Assembly: GCA_022827225.1 (NCBI GenBank)
Contig: JAJDTJ010000040.1
Coordinates: 1 to 62,712, forward strand
DNA: 62,712 nucleotides
Origin: Candidatus Poribacteria bacterium
Lineage (GTDB): Bacteria > Poribacteria > WGA-4E > WGA-3G
Direction of reading: 5' to 3'
Made by a program: the position numbers and the translations under genes
In this document: piece after piece, positions 34,111 to 42,446 of the stretch
How positions within the stretch are numbered: the stretch's first letter is position 1
Layout: every line of letters starts with the position of its first letter
The notes under the pieces: generated by a model
Database searches by the model: none
Told to the model about the DNA's origin: nothing
The model's input: the letters and a program-made list of their open reading frames with translations, nothing else

Positions 34111-35175
34111 TTATTTTTTAAGTGCTAAACGATGGATTGCCTCCGCTGCCGTCTCGGTATCTCGGAGCGGTGTGTTCGGGACAGGCGAGGTAAGTCCATC
34201 GACGATATATTGCTTTAAATCATCAAGTCTACATTGACGCACAACGGCGTGTTGTTCCATATACGCGTAGACCTTATATCGCTTCGGTTTCTTCATATTT
34301 TCTCTTGATAGTTTCAGGACGATGACCGGACGACCGCTGCTCGCCGCTTCACAGACCATAGAGAAACTATCTGCAGTGACGATGAGGAGATCGCTTAAGG
34401 CGAGGATGGCTTCATACGGATCCGTAAGTGCTGAAGCCGTATTCGGTTCAATGAAAAATGGGCACCAGTCGGCATGTTTTAGCGATGCTGATAAGTGTTC
34501 CGTCACATTTGTCGGTGTCCGGCGCGAGGTTGTCACCAATATTTGCGCCTCCAATTCTGTAGCGGCTGCCTCACAAACTTTCTGCAGCTTCTCAGCGTCA
34601 GCAGTCGTTATCGTTTCGTGCCGGTCTGTCCCACCGATCAGGATACCGATACGTGGACAGTCGGGTAGATTAAGGGCTTGTATCAGCTGCTTCTGTTCGG
34701 CGTTGAGCGTGTCTGGTGAGATAGGATTAGGCACACCGACTGTTTTGCATACATTATCTTTCTCTCTCTTCCCGTGCCATGAAAACATCGGGAGGATCGC
34801 AAGATCAAAATAACGGGTACCTAACGGCGAAGGTCTACGACACGTGACCGTCTTGGCACTGAACATCTGACTAAGCAGTAGATTAACCGCTGCGACAGAT
34901 GAACCTGTTGAAAGAATAATATCGGCAGTATGGAGCCTCGTCAAGGCACTGTAAGTTTCAGCAGTGAGGCTCCAGCGGAGAAGCACCTGAATAAACAACT
35001 CGGAGAGCGACGTACCACCGAAGACACACATAAAGGCACGCAGCAGATTATCACGCCACTTATGCCGAAATTCTATCCTAACCCACTCCGTCTCGCAGTT
35101 CGGCATTTTCTCTACAAGCCCCAAGGACTGTTTATAGTGTCCGGGTCTGTTGTCGCTTAAAATAACAACTCTCAT
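34111..35175 (-). CDS. ELM1/DUF1022-family glycosyltransferase-like protein
   Basis: 354 residues of the 'mitochondrial fission ELM1' family, which has a GT-B-like fold. Landmarks: ILSDNRPGHYKQSLGL at the N-terminus, STGSSVAAVNLLL, CRRPSPLGTRYFDLAILP, GILIGGTDRHETIT, and LLIVTADSFSMVCEAASSGRPVIVL. In bacteria the family is often encoded with lipopolysaccharide genes, but none lie next to it here. Donor and acceptor are unknown. Confidence 0.88.
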   Translation of the reverse strand: MRVVILSDNRPGHYKQSLGLVEKMPNCETEWVRIEFRHKWRDNLLRAFMCVFGGTSLSELFIQVLLRWSLTAETYSALTRLHTADIILSTGSSVAAVNLLLSQMFSAKTVTCRRPSPLGTRYFDLAILPMFSWHGKREKDNVCKTVGVPNPISPDTLNAEQKQLIQALNLPDCPRIGILIGGTDRHETITTADAEKLQKVCEAAATELEAQILVTTSRRTPTNVTEHLSASLKHADWCPFFIEPNTASALTDPYEAILALSDLLIVTADSFSMVCEAASSGRPVIVLKLSRENMKKPKRYKVYAYMEQHAVVRQCRLDDLKQYIVDGLTSPVPNTPLRDTETAAEAIHRLALKK

Positions 35176-35209
35176 TGTAAGAAAAAATAACTGCCTCCGC
35201 TTCGGTCGT

Positions 35210-35965
35210 TCACAGCAAGGTATATGAAATCAATTCCGTTACACCGCGTTGATCTTCAATCTTAACGATACCGACGTGTGGAACAAACCAGACCGTCTGA
35301 CGCTTCCGCACGACTTCAGCTTCAGGAAAAAGCGTGTGCGTGAATTCCATCTCATACGCAATCTGGAACGCCGAATCAAAACTTCCCGCTGGCGTTTCAA
35401 GTGGACTTTCCGCGACAACTTTCCCCTTAATACTTACTTGGGCTTCAAGCGGTATCTGAAGCAGCACAAGATTCTGCAATACAAGGCTTCCATTGACCTT
35501 TGTATTGAAAGCATCCCATTCAACGTTAGGACTTAATGGGAACTCGAAGAAGACAAATTCCGGGTGCGAGATCGGCTCTAACGCAATGTCGAGCGCCAAA
35601 CCAGCGAATTCGTCTTCAACCAAAACCGGAAGTTCGGTTTGAATGTACGGATCGACCTTTTCACCGATAGAAAAAAAAACTCGATTTTCGGCAACCCGAA
35701 AAGCGTTCGGTTTCAAGTAGTCGAGAGCATCGTCAGCAGCCAGCTGCGTATAGGTGAAGCGTTGATAATCCGCTGCTTCCGCACTGTAACCGTCCGTAAT
35801 TTCCCGTGTCCACTCATATCCATCTGCGTTTCGATAGACCCAACGACTGCCGACAGCATCTGGAAAGTAGTTCGGTGGTGTCTGTTCTATCGGTGTAGGC
35901 GTTTCATCCGAACCGCAGCCAGATAGAATAAAAACCGTACATAGAATCAGAGAAATCGGTCGCAT
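35210..35965 (-). CDS. Lipoprotein of unknown function
   Basis: 251 residues. Lipobox ILSGC (Cys about 17), short Thr/Pro linker, then a beta-rich domain that opens with FPDAVGSRWVYRNADGYEW and closes with RQTVWFVPHVGIVKIE. This opening and ending recur in bacterial lipoproteins that measure about 200-250 residues and have no assigned function. The start is one base from the thioredoxin-fusion stop, so the two genes are co-transcribed. Confidence 0.75.
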   Translation of the reverse strand: MRPISLILCTVFILSGCGSDETPTPIEQTPPNYFPDAVGSRWVYRNADGYEWTREITDGYSAEAADYQRFTYTQLAADDALDYLKPNAFRVAENRVFFSIGEKVDPYIQTELPVLVEDEFAGLALDIALEPISHPEFVFFEFPLSPNVEWDAFNTKVNGSLVLQNLVLLQIPLEAQVSIKGKVVAESPLETPAGSFDSAFQIAYEMEFTHTLFPEAEVVRKRQTVWFVPHVGIVKIEDQRGVTELISYTLL

Positions 35966-35966
35966 T

Positions 35967-37250
35967 TTATTCCTTCAAGGCTTCCACAACCATCTTCTCT
36001 AACGCTTCTCCTCTGGCTTGATGTGAGATTAATTTACCGGCTTTATCAATAAGCCACGGTGCCGGGATGGCGCGAATGCCATACTGTCGTGAAACTGGAC
36101 TGTTCCACCCTTCACCGCTGAAAACCTGCCGCCAAGGAATCTCGTTCTCTTTCAGGTAACTCCGAAGCCTCTCTTCATCTGTGTCGAGGCTAATACCAAT
36201 AATGTCAAACCCTTCATCCTTATACGTATCATAGACTTTTTGAACATTCGGCATCTCCGCGATACACGGACCACACCAGACCGCCCAAAAATCGAGTAAC
36301 ACAACTTTCCCGCGATACTGTTCAAGCGAAATCGGATTACCTTCAAGATCCTCAGCAGAGAAGTCAGGGACAGTATTACCGATTAATGCCAACACAGGGT
36401 CCGCCTTTAGACGGTATTCATGCGCAAGTTCGGCGTTGCCTAACCTTTCATGAATCTTGGCAAGTCTGCTGAAGACACTCCGGTTTTCCGGGAACTTCTC
36501 CTCAAGCTTCGTGAAAAGCTGCAGGATCTCTTCATCTCGATTCATCAATTTAAGCATATCACCGAGGACAAAGTATTCCCCAAAGCTGTCAGGTTTTAAA
36601 GTCTCTTTATAACCGCTGATGAGATTCTCCGCATCTTCTGTCCGTTCGGCTTGTATGTAAAGGTCAACAAGCATAGGATAGACATAACCAAAATTTCTAT
36701 TGTCTGGCTGCCGCTGGATTCCATCAGCCAAGGCGGCAATGGCTGCTTCAGCGTTCTCGTATATCTCTAACGGTCTGTTTTCCCAAACATTAGCGGACCG
36801 GTAAACTCTCCCAGAAAAACTCAAGTTTAGCACTGCAAAATCGTCATTCGCATGGTGCCGACACCGAACCAACGGCATCGCATCCCCATAAACCTCGCGT
36901 TGCCCAGTTTTCCACTCTCTATATTCAGGATTAAGCTCGTAACTATAACTCACCGGCATTTCGGGATCTGTGTTCCCGGTATAAATCGGTTTGCCACCTT
37001 TTTCATCTGAAGGGCAGATGAACACATTCTCATCTACCAAGTATTTCGGATGCAAATCAGAGAGCCACATCGGAAAATCGCCGTGTTCTTTCTGATAGGC
37101 TTCAATCGCCTTGCTGATGGCAAGCAAGTTTTGGGTGCAGGTTTCAATGTTTTGTTCATGCTGTTCAGTCAGTTCAAGTGTCGCTTCCTCTGCATGAGCG
37201 AAGCCGATCAGCAAACTTAACGCGATGCCTATGCTCACAATTACTTTCAT
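35967..37250 (-). CDS. Prepilin-like / TPR / TlpA-type thioredoxin fusion
   Basis: 427 residues with a signal peptide (about 1-20). Residues ~30-150 resemble the globular part of type II/DUF1559 pseudopilins (LLAISKAIEAYQKEHGDFP, ENVFICPSDEKGG), though without a prepilin cleavage site. Residues ~155-285 are TPR-like helices. The C-terminal ~140 residues are a TlpA/ResA thioredoxin domain with WCGPC active-site cysteines (KVVLLDFWAVWCGPC) and a cis-Pro in RAIPAPWLI. It should be a periplasmic disulfide reductase. Next to it downstream is a lipoprotein gene, a possible partner. Confidence 0.87.
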   Translation of the reverse strand: MKVIVSIGIALSLLIGFAHAEEATLELTEQHEQNIETCTQNLLAISKAIEAYQKEHGDFPMWLSDLHPKYLVDENVFICPSDEKGGKPIYTGNTDPEMPVSYSYELNPEYREWKTGQREVYGDAMPLVRCRHHANDDFAVLNLSFSGRVYRSANVWENRPLEIYENAEAAIAALADGIQRQPDNRNFGYVYPMLVDLYIQAERTEDAENLISGYKETLKPDSFGEYFVLGDMLKLMNRDEEILQLFTKLEEKFPENRSVFSRLAKIHERLGNAELAHEYRLKADPVLALIGNTVPDFSAEDLEGNPISLEQYRGKVVLLDFWAVWCGPCIAEMPNVQKVYDTYKDEGFDIIGISLDTDEERLRSYLKENEIPWRQVFSGEGWNSPVSRQYGIRAIPAPWLIDKAGKLISHQARGEALEKMVVEALKE

Positions 37251-37810
37251 TGGATTGTCCCCTTTTCGCCTTTTGAGCGTGTTCGTTGATAATATTTTCC
37301 CTTCTCACCCACAGACCTATCAATAGTTGCTTGAAATATAGTATAACACATACCCCTGAAAATCTACCATATTTTCTTTCAGCACTTACGCAACCCTCTT
37401 TGCAGTCGAGGTTTGTAACCCCACCACTCCGTAGCAAGTATATCGTAGATTGGATTGAACGGATTCTATCCCGTGAAAATTATAGAAAAATGATGTCTGT
37501 TCACACAGGCTACACCCAACAAATACATAGTGAAACCCAACTTTTTCTATGACGGTATGAAGTTGGGTTCACTTTGTTTTTAGATATATCAACGTTATTT
37601 TTCATTAAAACGGTGTTTGAATCCGGCACATCTACCTTCTCTACCTCGTTCAACCCAACCTACGGTGCTCCAATCTCCCTGAGCATCAAACGAAATTCCT
37701 TGACAAATAGGTTGAGTATGTTATACTTTCAACACATTCGCGTGGATTCAGACTATTTTGCTGAAAATACCGAAGGTGCCTAACAATGTTAGCAACGAGA
37801 GGAAAAGAAA
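37251..37810. other. Intergenic region before the pseudogene
   Basis: 560 bases. Minus-strand promoter sequences for the thioredoxin fusion are expected near 37330-37345, where TATACT occurs on the minus strand. A likely plus-strand promoter TTGACA (37700-37705), 16 bases, TATACT (37722-37727) precedes the pseudogene. Short open frames here have no RBS or recognisable pattern. Confidence 0.45.
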
Positions 37811-38217
37811 GTGAGAACATTTGGAACTCAAGGTCCCGTTAATCCTAAAGAGAACTACGTCGTCTCGCGCACTGATGAGATTGCCGATTTTGTTGACCGT
37901 GTGAAAAAAGGCAAATACATCGTCCTCTGCTTTATGCCTATCTGGACCATTTCGTCCAAATCGTTGGTGCCAGTATGTTCCTTGAAGTCCAGACTGGGCG
38001 CGGAAGGATAGACCTTTTGATTATTCATAACCAACAGAAATACATCGTTGAGACCAAATAGTATCAAATGACCTTATGATAGCTGGAATGCTGATTTTTA
38101 TTCGCTTCCCAGCCACCTCTAATGAGGGAGTTAAGTTGGATTCGCTGACATCTTTTTCAACCTCATTGAGCACCGGTGGATAGGGTGTGTAAACATTTTG
38201 TCAAAGCACCCCGTCCC

Positions 38218-38274
38218 TGTAGGAGCGAGTTTTACTCGCGATCTGTGTGCTCGCGAGCACAGTTGGCTCCTACA
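38218..38274. repeat. REP/REPIN-like palindrome (TGTAGGAGC...GCTCCTACA)
   Basis: Outer arms TGTAGGAGC / GCTCCTACA; inner hairpin GCGAGT-TTT-ACTCGC; then a 16-base perfect palindrome TGTGCTCGCGAGCACA. Incomplete relatives lie at 49570, 53857 and 57205. The motif resembles the GTAGGAGCGAG REP sequences known from Pseudomonas. Confidence 0.7.
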
Positions 38275-38284
38275 AAAACACACT

Positions 38285-38403
38285 ATGCCGTTAGGTGTTA
38301 AGGAAGTCTCTTTGCTCCAGCGGAGCAATATGTCTATAGAAAAGCGTGCCTGAAGTGCCCGCACTCCAGCGGAGTGCTATGTAAACATGCCTAACAGCGG
38401 CAT
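38285..38403. repeat. Composite palindromic repeat (GCTCC-AGC-GGAGC / GCACTCC-AGC-GGAGTGC)
   Basis: Two palindromes (38314-38326, 38361-38377) are separated by ATATGTCTATAGAAAA and about 20 bases. The whole is bracketed by an inverted pair at 38285 and 38391. The reverse complement of 49624-49698 has the same layout with a different first palindrome. Confidence 0.65.
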
Positions 38404-38768
38404 CCTTCTGGCGTTTCATAGTGTAACCTTCATGAAGAGGGCATCGGTGATGAAAATACATCTACGCGTCGGTTTAACTCATACTAATAGTTTAACTCAT
38501 GGGGTCATTTGATACAAACTATAAGATATGGGAAGGCGAGAGATACTATCAGGCAGGTAAGGAGCAACTCGCTGTGTATCTCAAATTAGAGGACGCGCGG
38601 GAAGGATATTATGTCGTATTCGATCATCGCAATAACCCTATACCGCGCGTTGAGATGGAGACAATAGACGGTTTGACAATTCGGAGTTATGTGATCCCTG
38701 TGGTACAGCAACAACCTTCATCAATTTAAGGCAGGAATCCGGTGTGCTATCACTGGTTCAATAATTTA

Positions 38769-39950
38769 TCAAACGACTTCCATCCAAACCCCAGGCACAA
38801 ACCCCGGATACTCACCTTCACTGAACGCAGGATAATAGACACCCTCGCTGTCAAAATCGTAAACCGTCTCTCCGCCGCTTTCATTCGGAATATGCACCCG
38901 GCACGTATAATCGGTCTGATGGAACAGTTGCTGCGGTGTCGGTGTAGACGGATCCACACGATATTCCGCTAACGCAGCCTCATCAACCGTAATCCCCAAT
39001 CCCGGCGATTCTGAGACCTGAATCGTTCCCTCAACCACTGGCAACCGCGTTTCGAGCAAATCCGATTCCCACAACTCGTGGCACGTAATTGCAGGCAATT
39101 CCGCTTGCGATAACACAGCACCGAGATGCACCGAATACGCCGTTGTGATCCCCGTACCGACCATCTGGAGCCAGAACGGTTGATCAAACGAAGAACAGAG
39201 CGCGTTCGTCCGACGTAACGCATTCACACTACCGCCGACAACAAAACCGCCGCAACATCGCGCATGCAAACAAGATTCGTTGAAATGTTCAACAATCCGT
39301 TTCTTGACAGCCGCCTGCAACCGCACCGCACCCTCTACGTCCGTACCAAGATAATATGGACTCTCATAGATCGCAACGTTCGGATGTTCATCTAACCGTT
39401 GCAAGACAGGGATCGCGTTATCCACTGTCCGTAAGAAGCCGTTGAAATCGATGTCGAGTCGGTAGTCCGCTGGCACCGCATCGCCAACAGCATCCACCTG
39501 TGCGAAAATATCGCGCCACGGACGCGCTTTCAGTTTCGCAGACGTATAACCCCGTTTCACCGATTCTTGGACTTCCGCTACCCAATCCTCCGGCGGCATA
39601 TCGATATCCCACCACGAGATAGGACATCTTTCGCGAACCTTAGGGCCGATCAGTTGGTAGGCAGGAACACCTACCGCTTTTCCGACCGCATCGAAAAGCG
39701 ACATCTGGATACCGAAGCCGACACCGTCATCGTTCATACAGGCGAACGCATTCTGTCCGATTACCCGCTCAATACTTCCCGATTCATCTCCCAAATTTTC
39801 ACCGTATCCGATAACGCCGTTACTGAGTTCGACGCGGTAAACGTAAACCCGTTCCCCATGTGTCGCAGCACGGTGCATGTGCCGACTGACACGCTCATGA
39901 TAAAAAGGCACATTCAACGAAATCGCTTCGAGATGTTTGATACTAAGCAT
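38769..39950 (-). CDS. Mandelate racemase / enolase-superfamily enzyme
   Basis: 393 residues from the ATG at 39950 (GGAGG 6 bases upstream). TIM-barrel members of this superfamily remove an alpha-proton from a carboxylate. The Lys pair appears in SAKLKARPW (KxK), metal ligands in DIDFNG and YESPYY, and a third acidic position near EHFNES. The opposite-face region TGITTAYSVHLGAVL carries a His. An N-terminal capping domain has VELSNGVIGYGENLGD. Some active-site loops are unusual (cysteines in LHARCCGGFVVGG), so the reaction is not assignable. Confidence 0.88.
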   Translation of the reverse strand: MLSIKHLEAISLNVPFYHERVSRHMHRAATHGERVYVYRVELSNGVIGYGENLGDESGSIERVIGQNAFACMNDDGVGFGIQMSLFDAVGKAVGVPAYQLIGPKVRERCPISWWDIDMPPEDWVAEVQESVKRGYTSAKLKARPWRDIFAQVDAVGDAVPADYRLDIDFNGFLRTVDNAIPVLQRLDEHPNVAIYESPYYLGTDVEGAVRLQAAVKKRIVEHFNESCLHARCCGGFVVGGSVNALRRTNALCSSFDQPFWLQMVGTGITTAYSVHLGAVLSQAELPAITCHELWESDLLETRLPVVEGTIQVSESPGLGITVDEAALAEYRVDPSTPTPQQLFHQTDYTCRVHIPNESGGETVYDFDSEGVYYPAFSEGEYPGFVPGVWMEVV

Positions 39951-40195
39951 GAGATCCTCCAAGATTTAAAGATATGATCGCACTATTATATCATATCTCC
40001 ACAAATCCTGTAAAAAATATTGCTGCCCGATAAACCCGATTCTTTGAAGCAAACCTTCACGGTTTACCACTAAAAAAGTCAAAACCTTGCCGTCCAAGCA
40101 CAATAGACGCGGCTCGTCGTCTGGTTTTCTGTTTCACCGAGTACTGACAACTGAAAGATTTTTCGCAGAAAAATCGTACTGAAAACCATTCACCG
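39951..40195. repeat. Intergenic region with heptamer-hairpin element, copy 2
   Basis: The gap from 39951 to the PhyH start is 333 bases. 40141-40188 is copy 2 of the element: GTACTGACAACTGAAA, a hairpin at 40157-40175 (GATTTTT / AAAAATC with C-GCA-G), then GTACTGAAAACC. It ends about 8 bases before the PhyH promoter. The rest shows no genes. Confidence 0.7.
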
Positions 40196-40225
40196 TTGAC
40201 ACGCCACCCGCTTTGTTGCTATAAT
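40196..40225 (+). promoter_or_regulatory. Promoter of the PhyH gene
   Basis: TTGACA (40196-40201), 18-base spacer, TATAAT (40220-40225). SD AAGGAGC precedes the ATG at 40284. Confidence 0.7.
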
Positions 40226-40283
40226 ATATCTACATTGTAAACCACACGAACACGCCTCTGTTTTTGTAAGCAAGGAGCGCATT

Positions 40284-41147
40284 ATGGCAAGAAGTGAACC
40301 CTTTAATGTTTCAAACCATCTGTTAGACCGACCGGATAAACTTCAGGAACAGGCACAGCAAGATGGCTACCTCTTTTTTCGAGGCTTAATTGATGCCGGT
40401 TCCATCTATAACTTACGTCGTGATTTCTTGGAAATCTGTCATCGGCACGGCTGGGCAGAAGGCGGAGACGCACTCATGGACGGTATCCGCATCGGCGGTC
40501 CGTTTATGGAAGGCGATGACGGCTATTGGCCCGTGTTAGACGAATTCCAATGCTTGGAATCCTTTCACGCCTTCGCACATCATCCATCAATTTTGGATAT
40601 GCTTGACAAACTCTTCGGCGAGAAGACGCTCGTGCATCCGCGAAATATTGGAAGAATTATGTTCCCAGAAAACACTAAGTACACGACACCCGCACACCAA
40701 GATTTCATCCATATCCGAGGCACAGAGGAGACCTATACCGCATGGATACCGCTCGGAGCGTGTCCGAAAGAATTGGGTGGATTGACAGTCCTCGAAGGGT
40801 CGCATCGTGGCGGTGTGTATCCCGTAAAACCCGCACTCGGTGCCGGTGGACTCGGTATTGATACAGAACCCTTGGAGGTTGAAGGACTCCACTGGGCAGC
40901 ATCGGATTTCGAGATCGGCGACGCTCTCTTCTTTCACAGTCATGCCGTTCACAAGGCACTACCGAACCAGAGTCCGGACCGGATCCGTCTCTCTGTGGAC
41001 TACCGCTACCAAGGAGGCTCGAAACCCGTAACGGAAGGTTCGTTATTACCGCATTTCAATCGGATGCCTTGGGACGAAATTTATGCCGATTGGAAATCGA
41101 CACAGTATCAGTATTATTGGAACGCCTTCGATCTAAACAGAGTGTAA
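40284..41147 (+). CDS. Phytanoyl-CoA dioxygenase family protein
   Basis: Fe(II)/2-oxoglutarate oxygenase of 287 residues. The facial triad is visible as HQD in TPAHQDFIHIRG (His-x-Asp) and the distal His in FFHSHAVHKALPN, with the 2-oxoglutarate Arg in RIRLSVDYRY. The family hydroxylates lipids, alkaloids or small metabolites; the substrate here is unknown. The barrel gene 41164 follows 16 bases later on the same strand. Confidence 0.93.
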   Translation: MARSEPFNVSNHLLDRPDKLQEQAQQDGYLFFRGLIDAGSIYNLRRDFLEICHRHGWAEGGDALMDGIRIGGPFMEGDDGYWPVLDEFQCLESFHAFAHHPSILDMLDKLFGEKTLVHPRNIGRIMFPENTKYTTPAHQDFIHIRGTEETYTAWIPLGACPKELGGLTVLEGSHRGGVYPVKPALGAGGLGIDTEPLEVEGLHWAASDFEIGDALFFHSHAVHKALPNQSPDRIRLSVDYRYQGGSKPVTEGSLLPHFNRMPWDEIYADWKSTQYQYYWNAFDLNRV

Positions 41148-41163
41148 TATAAAAAAGAGTTGT

Positions 41164-42291
41164 GTGCTGTCTACACACTTCAAAGGAAACATAAATCAAT
41201 TGACTCAGTTGCAACAACGAAAACCTAATTTTCTTATTCCGGTTGTAGTGATACTCATCGGATGCATCGGTATCGCTGTGTTACCGGCTATCGCTGAAAA
41301 CTACACTGGCGATTTCTTAACGAACGGTGTCGGCGGTCGCGCACTCGGATTAGGCGGTGCCTATGTCAGCATCGCCGATGATGCCACTGCTACCTACTGG
41401 AACCCCGCCGGTATTGCCGGTGTCTCTGACAATTATCAGTTCTGTCTCATGCACGCCGCACGACGTTCAGGGTTAGGCGCGTTTAACTACATCAGCGGCA
41501 CCAAACAAATTTTGCCGAAACTCAACCTCGGACTCTCATGGATTCGAGCAGGCGTAGACGATATTCCGATCTATCCGCTCATACCCGCTTTTGGTCCCAA
41601 CATTAGTGCCGACGAACGGCGAAACACCGCCAAAAACCGTCCCAGAGAATCCGACTTCACACCGGCAGGCTACCTCAACGATAGTGAAAATGCGTATATT
41701 CTAACCCTTGCTACCAGTTGGGGTGTCAGTCAATCGTGGTGGGATAACTTTGGTAGGGATTCGCTACCGCCGGAGTTTATGTTCGGCCTGAACGCTAAAT
41801 GGATTTCACAAAGCCTGAGCGGCGGCGACCTTGAACTCTACAATTATAGTAGTTGGGGCTACGGGTTCGATGCCGGCGCACTTATTCGGCTACCAGATTT
41901 TAACGCACTCTTCGGTCTTGAGAACTTCGGCAGCATGTCCTTCGGCATAAACCTTCAGGACATCTCAAAGACAACCTTAACCTGGAACACGTTATCCGCA
42001 CCTAAGGAGTCTATTCCAGCGAATTGGAACATCGGTGTAGCGTATGCCCACAATCGCGTTTTCAATCGAAAACTGATCCTCTCCTATCAGTGGCAGCAAC
42101 GCTATGGTGGACAGTCGCACCTCGGCATAGAATATCACATAAGCACACCGTTGGCTTTACGCATCGGCTACCGAGACAACAGACTTACAAGCGGCATCGG
42201 CATCCATGTGCGCCAATTCCGTCTTGACTACGCACTCCTCTTCGGCGACCTAATTAGCACACATTTTTTGAGTCTATTGTGGAATTTTTAG
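41164..42291 (+). CDS. PorV/PorQ (UPF0164)-family outer-membrane barrel
   Basis: 375 residues from a GTG; an in-frame TTG further down has GGA upstream, so the start is uncertain. A signal sequence ends around PAIAEN. The family hallmark GGRALGLGGAYVSIADDATATYWNPAGIAG follows in register, then alternating beta-strands to a C-terminal aromatic residue (LLWNF). PorV-type barrels accompany type IX secretion, carrying cargo to the attachment complex; a FadL-like transport role is the alternative. A second member is at 56254. Confidence 0.85.
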   Translation: MLSTHFKGNINQLTQLQQRKPNFLIPVVVILIGCIGIAVLPAIAENYTGDFLTNGVGGRALGLGGAYVSIADDATATYWNPAGIAGVSDNYQFCLMHAARRSGLGAFNYISGTKQILPKLNLGLSWIRAGVDDIPIYPLIPAFGPNISADERRNTAKNRPRESDFTPAGYLNDSENAYILTLATSWGVSQSWWDNFGRDSLPPEFMFGLNAKWISQSLSGGDLELYNYSSWGYGFDAGALIRLPDFNALFGLENFGSMSFGINLQDISKTTLTWNTLSAPKESIPANWNIGVAYAHNRVFNRKLILSYQWQQRYGGQSHLGIEYHISTPLALRIGYRDNRLTSGIGIHVRQFRLDYALLFGDLISTHFLSLLWNF

Positions 42292-42336
42292 GACTATAGA
42301 ATCCGAGAATATGCGGGCACTTTACGGTACTCTTTT

Positions 42337-42364
42337 GTAGCACAAACTTTCCAGTTTGTGCTAC
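42337..42364. repeat. GTAGCACAAACT-TTCC-AGTTTGTGCTAC hairpin repeat
   Basis: A 12-bp perfect stem with a 4-base loop, the most complete copy of the hairpin family. Flanks (CTCTTTTGTA before, CC-GAACGC after) match the copy at 48741-48780, showing common origin despite the different stem sequence. Confidence 0.75.
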
Positions 42365-42446
42365 CAGAACGCTATGTTTACCGAGAAATCTCATCTAACA
42401 GAACAGGCTGCAGTCAAAATTGCGTCCGTCGTATAAAATACAGACT

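Larger units (their letters stand above)
38058..38522. mobile_element. 465-bp MITE-like insertion with TATCAAATGACC inverted ends
   Basis: Left end ATAGTATCAAATGACC; right end, reverse-complemented, ATAG TTTG TATCAAATGACC, so the ends match perfectly except for a 4-base indel. The element is flanked by AA on both sides, and one AA copy is needed to restore the interrupted codon. It holds no ORF. It contains nested repeats: a REP-like palindrome (38218-38274) and an inverted pair ATGCCGTTAGG / CCTAACAGCGGCAT (38285-38403). Confidence 0.75.
37811..38729 (+). pseudogene. AAA-like ATPase / PD-(D/E)XK nuclease family gene, deleted and interrupted
   Basis: The first ~40 codons (GTG start, MRTFGTQGPVNPKENYVV to GKYIVL) match the N-terminus of 'AAA-like' proteins that normally continue PRQTGKTT. 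Here the ATPase core is deleted. From about 37946 the frame shifts into the C-terminal nuclease: YLDHFVQIVGASMFLEVQ, GRGRIDLLIIH (Asp) and YIVETK (ExK). A 465-base insertion (38058-38522) follows. The gene resumes at 38523 with KIWEGERYYQAGKEQ and ends VIPVVQQQPSSI. Removing the insert restores GAG ACC AAG ATA TGG. The 38499 ORF is therefore not a separate gene. Confidence 0.8.

Noticed and set aside
38499..38729. Independent 76-residue gene
   Set aside because: Its first eight codons come from the MITE terminus and the rest is the C-terminal tail of the interrupted AAA/PD-(D/E)XK gene.
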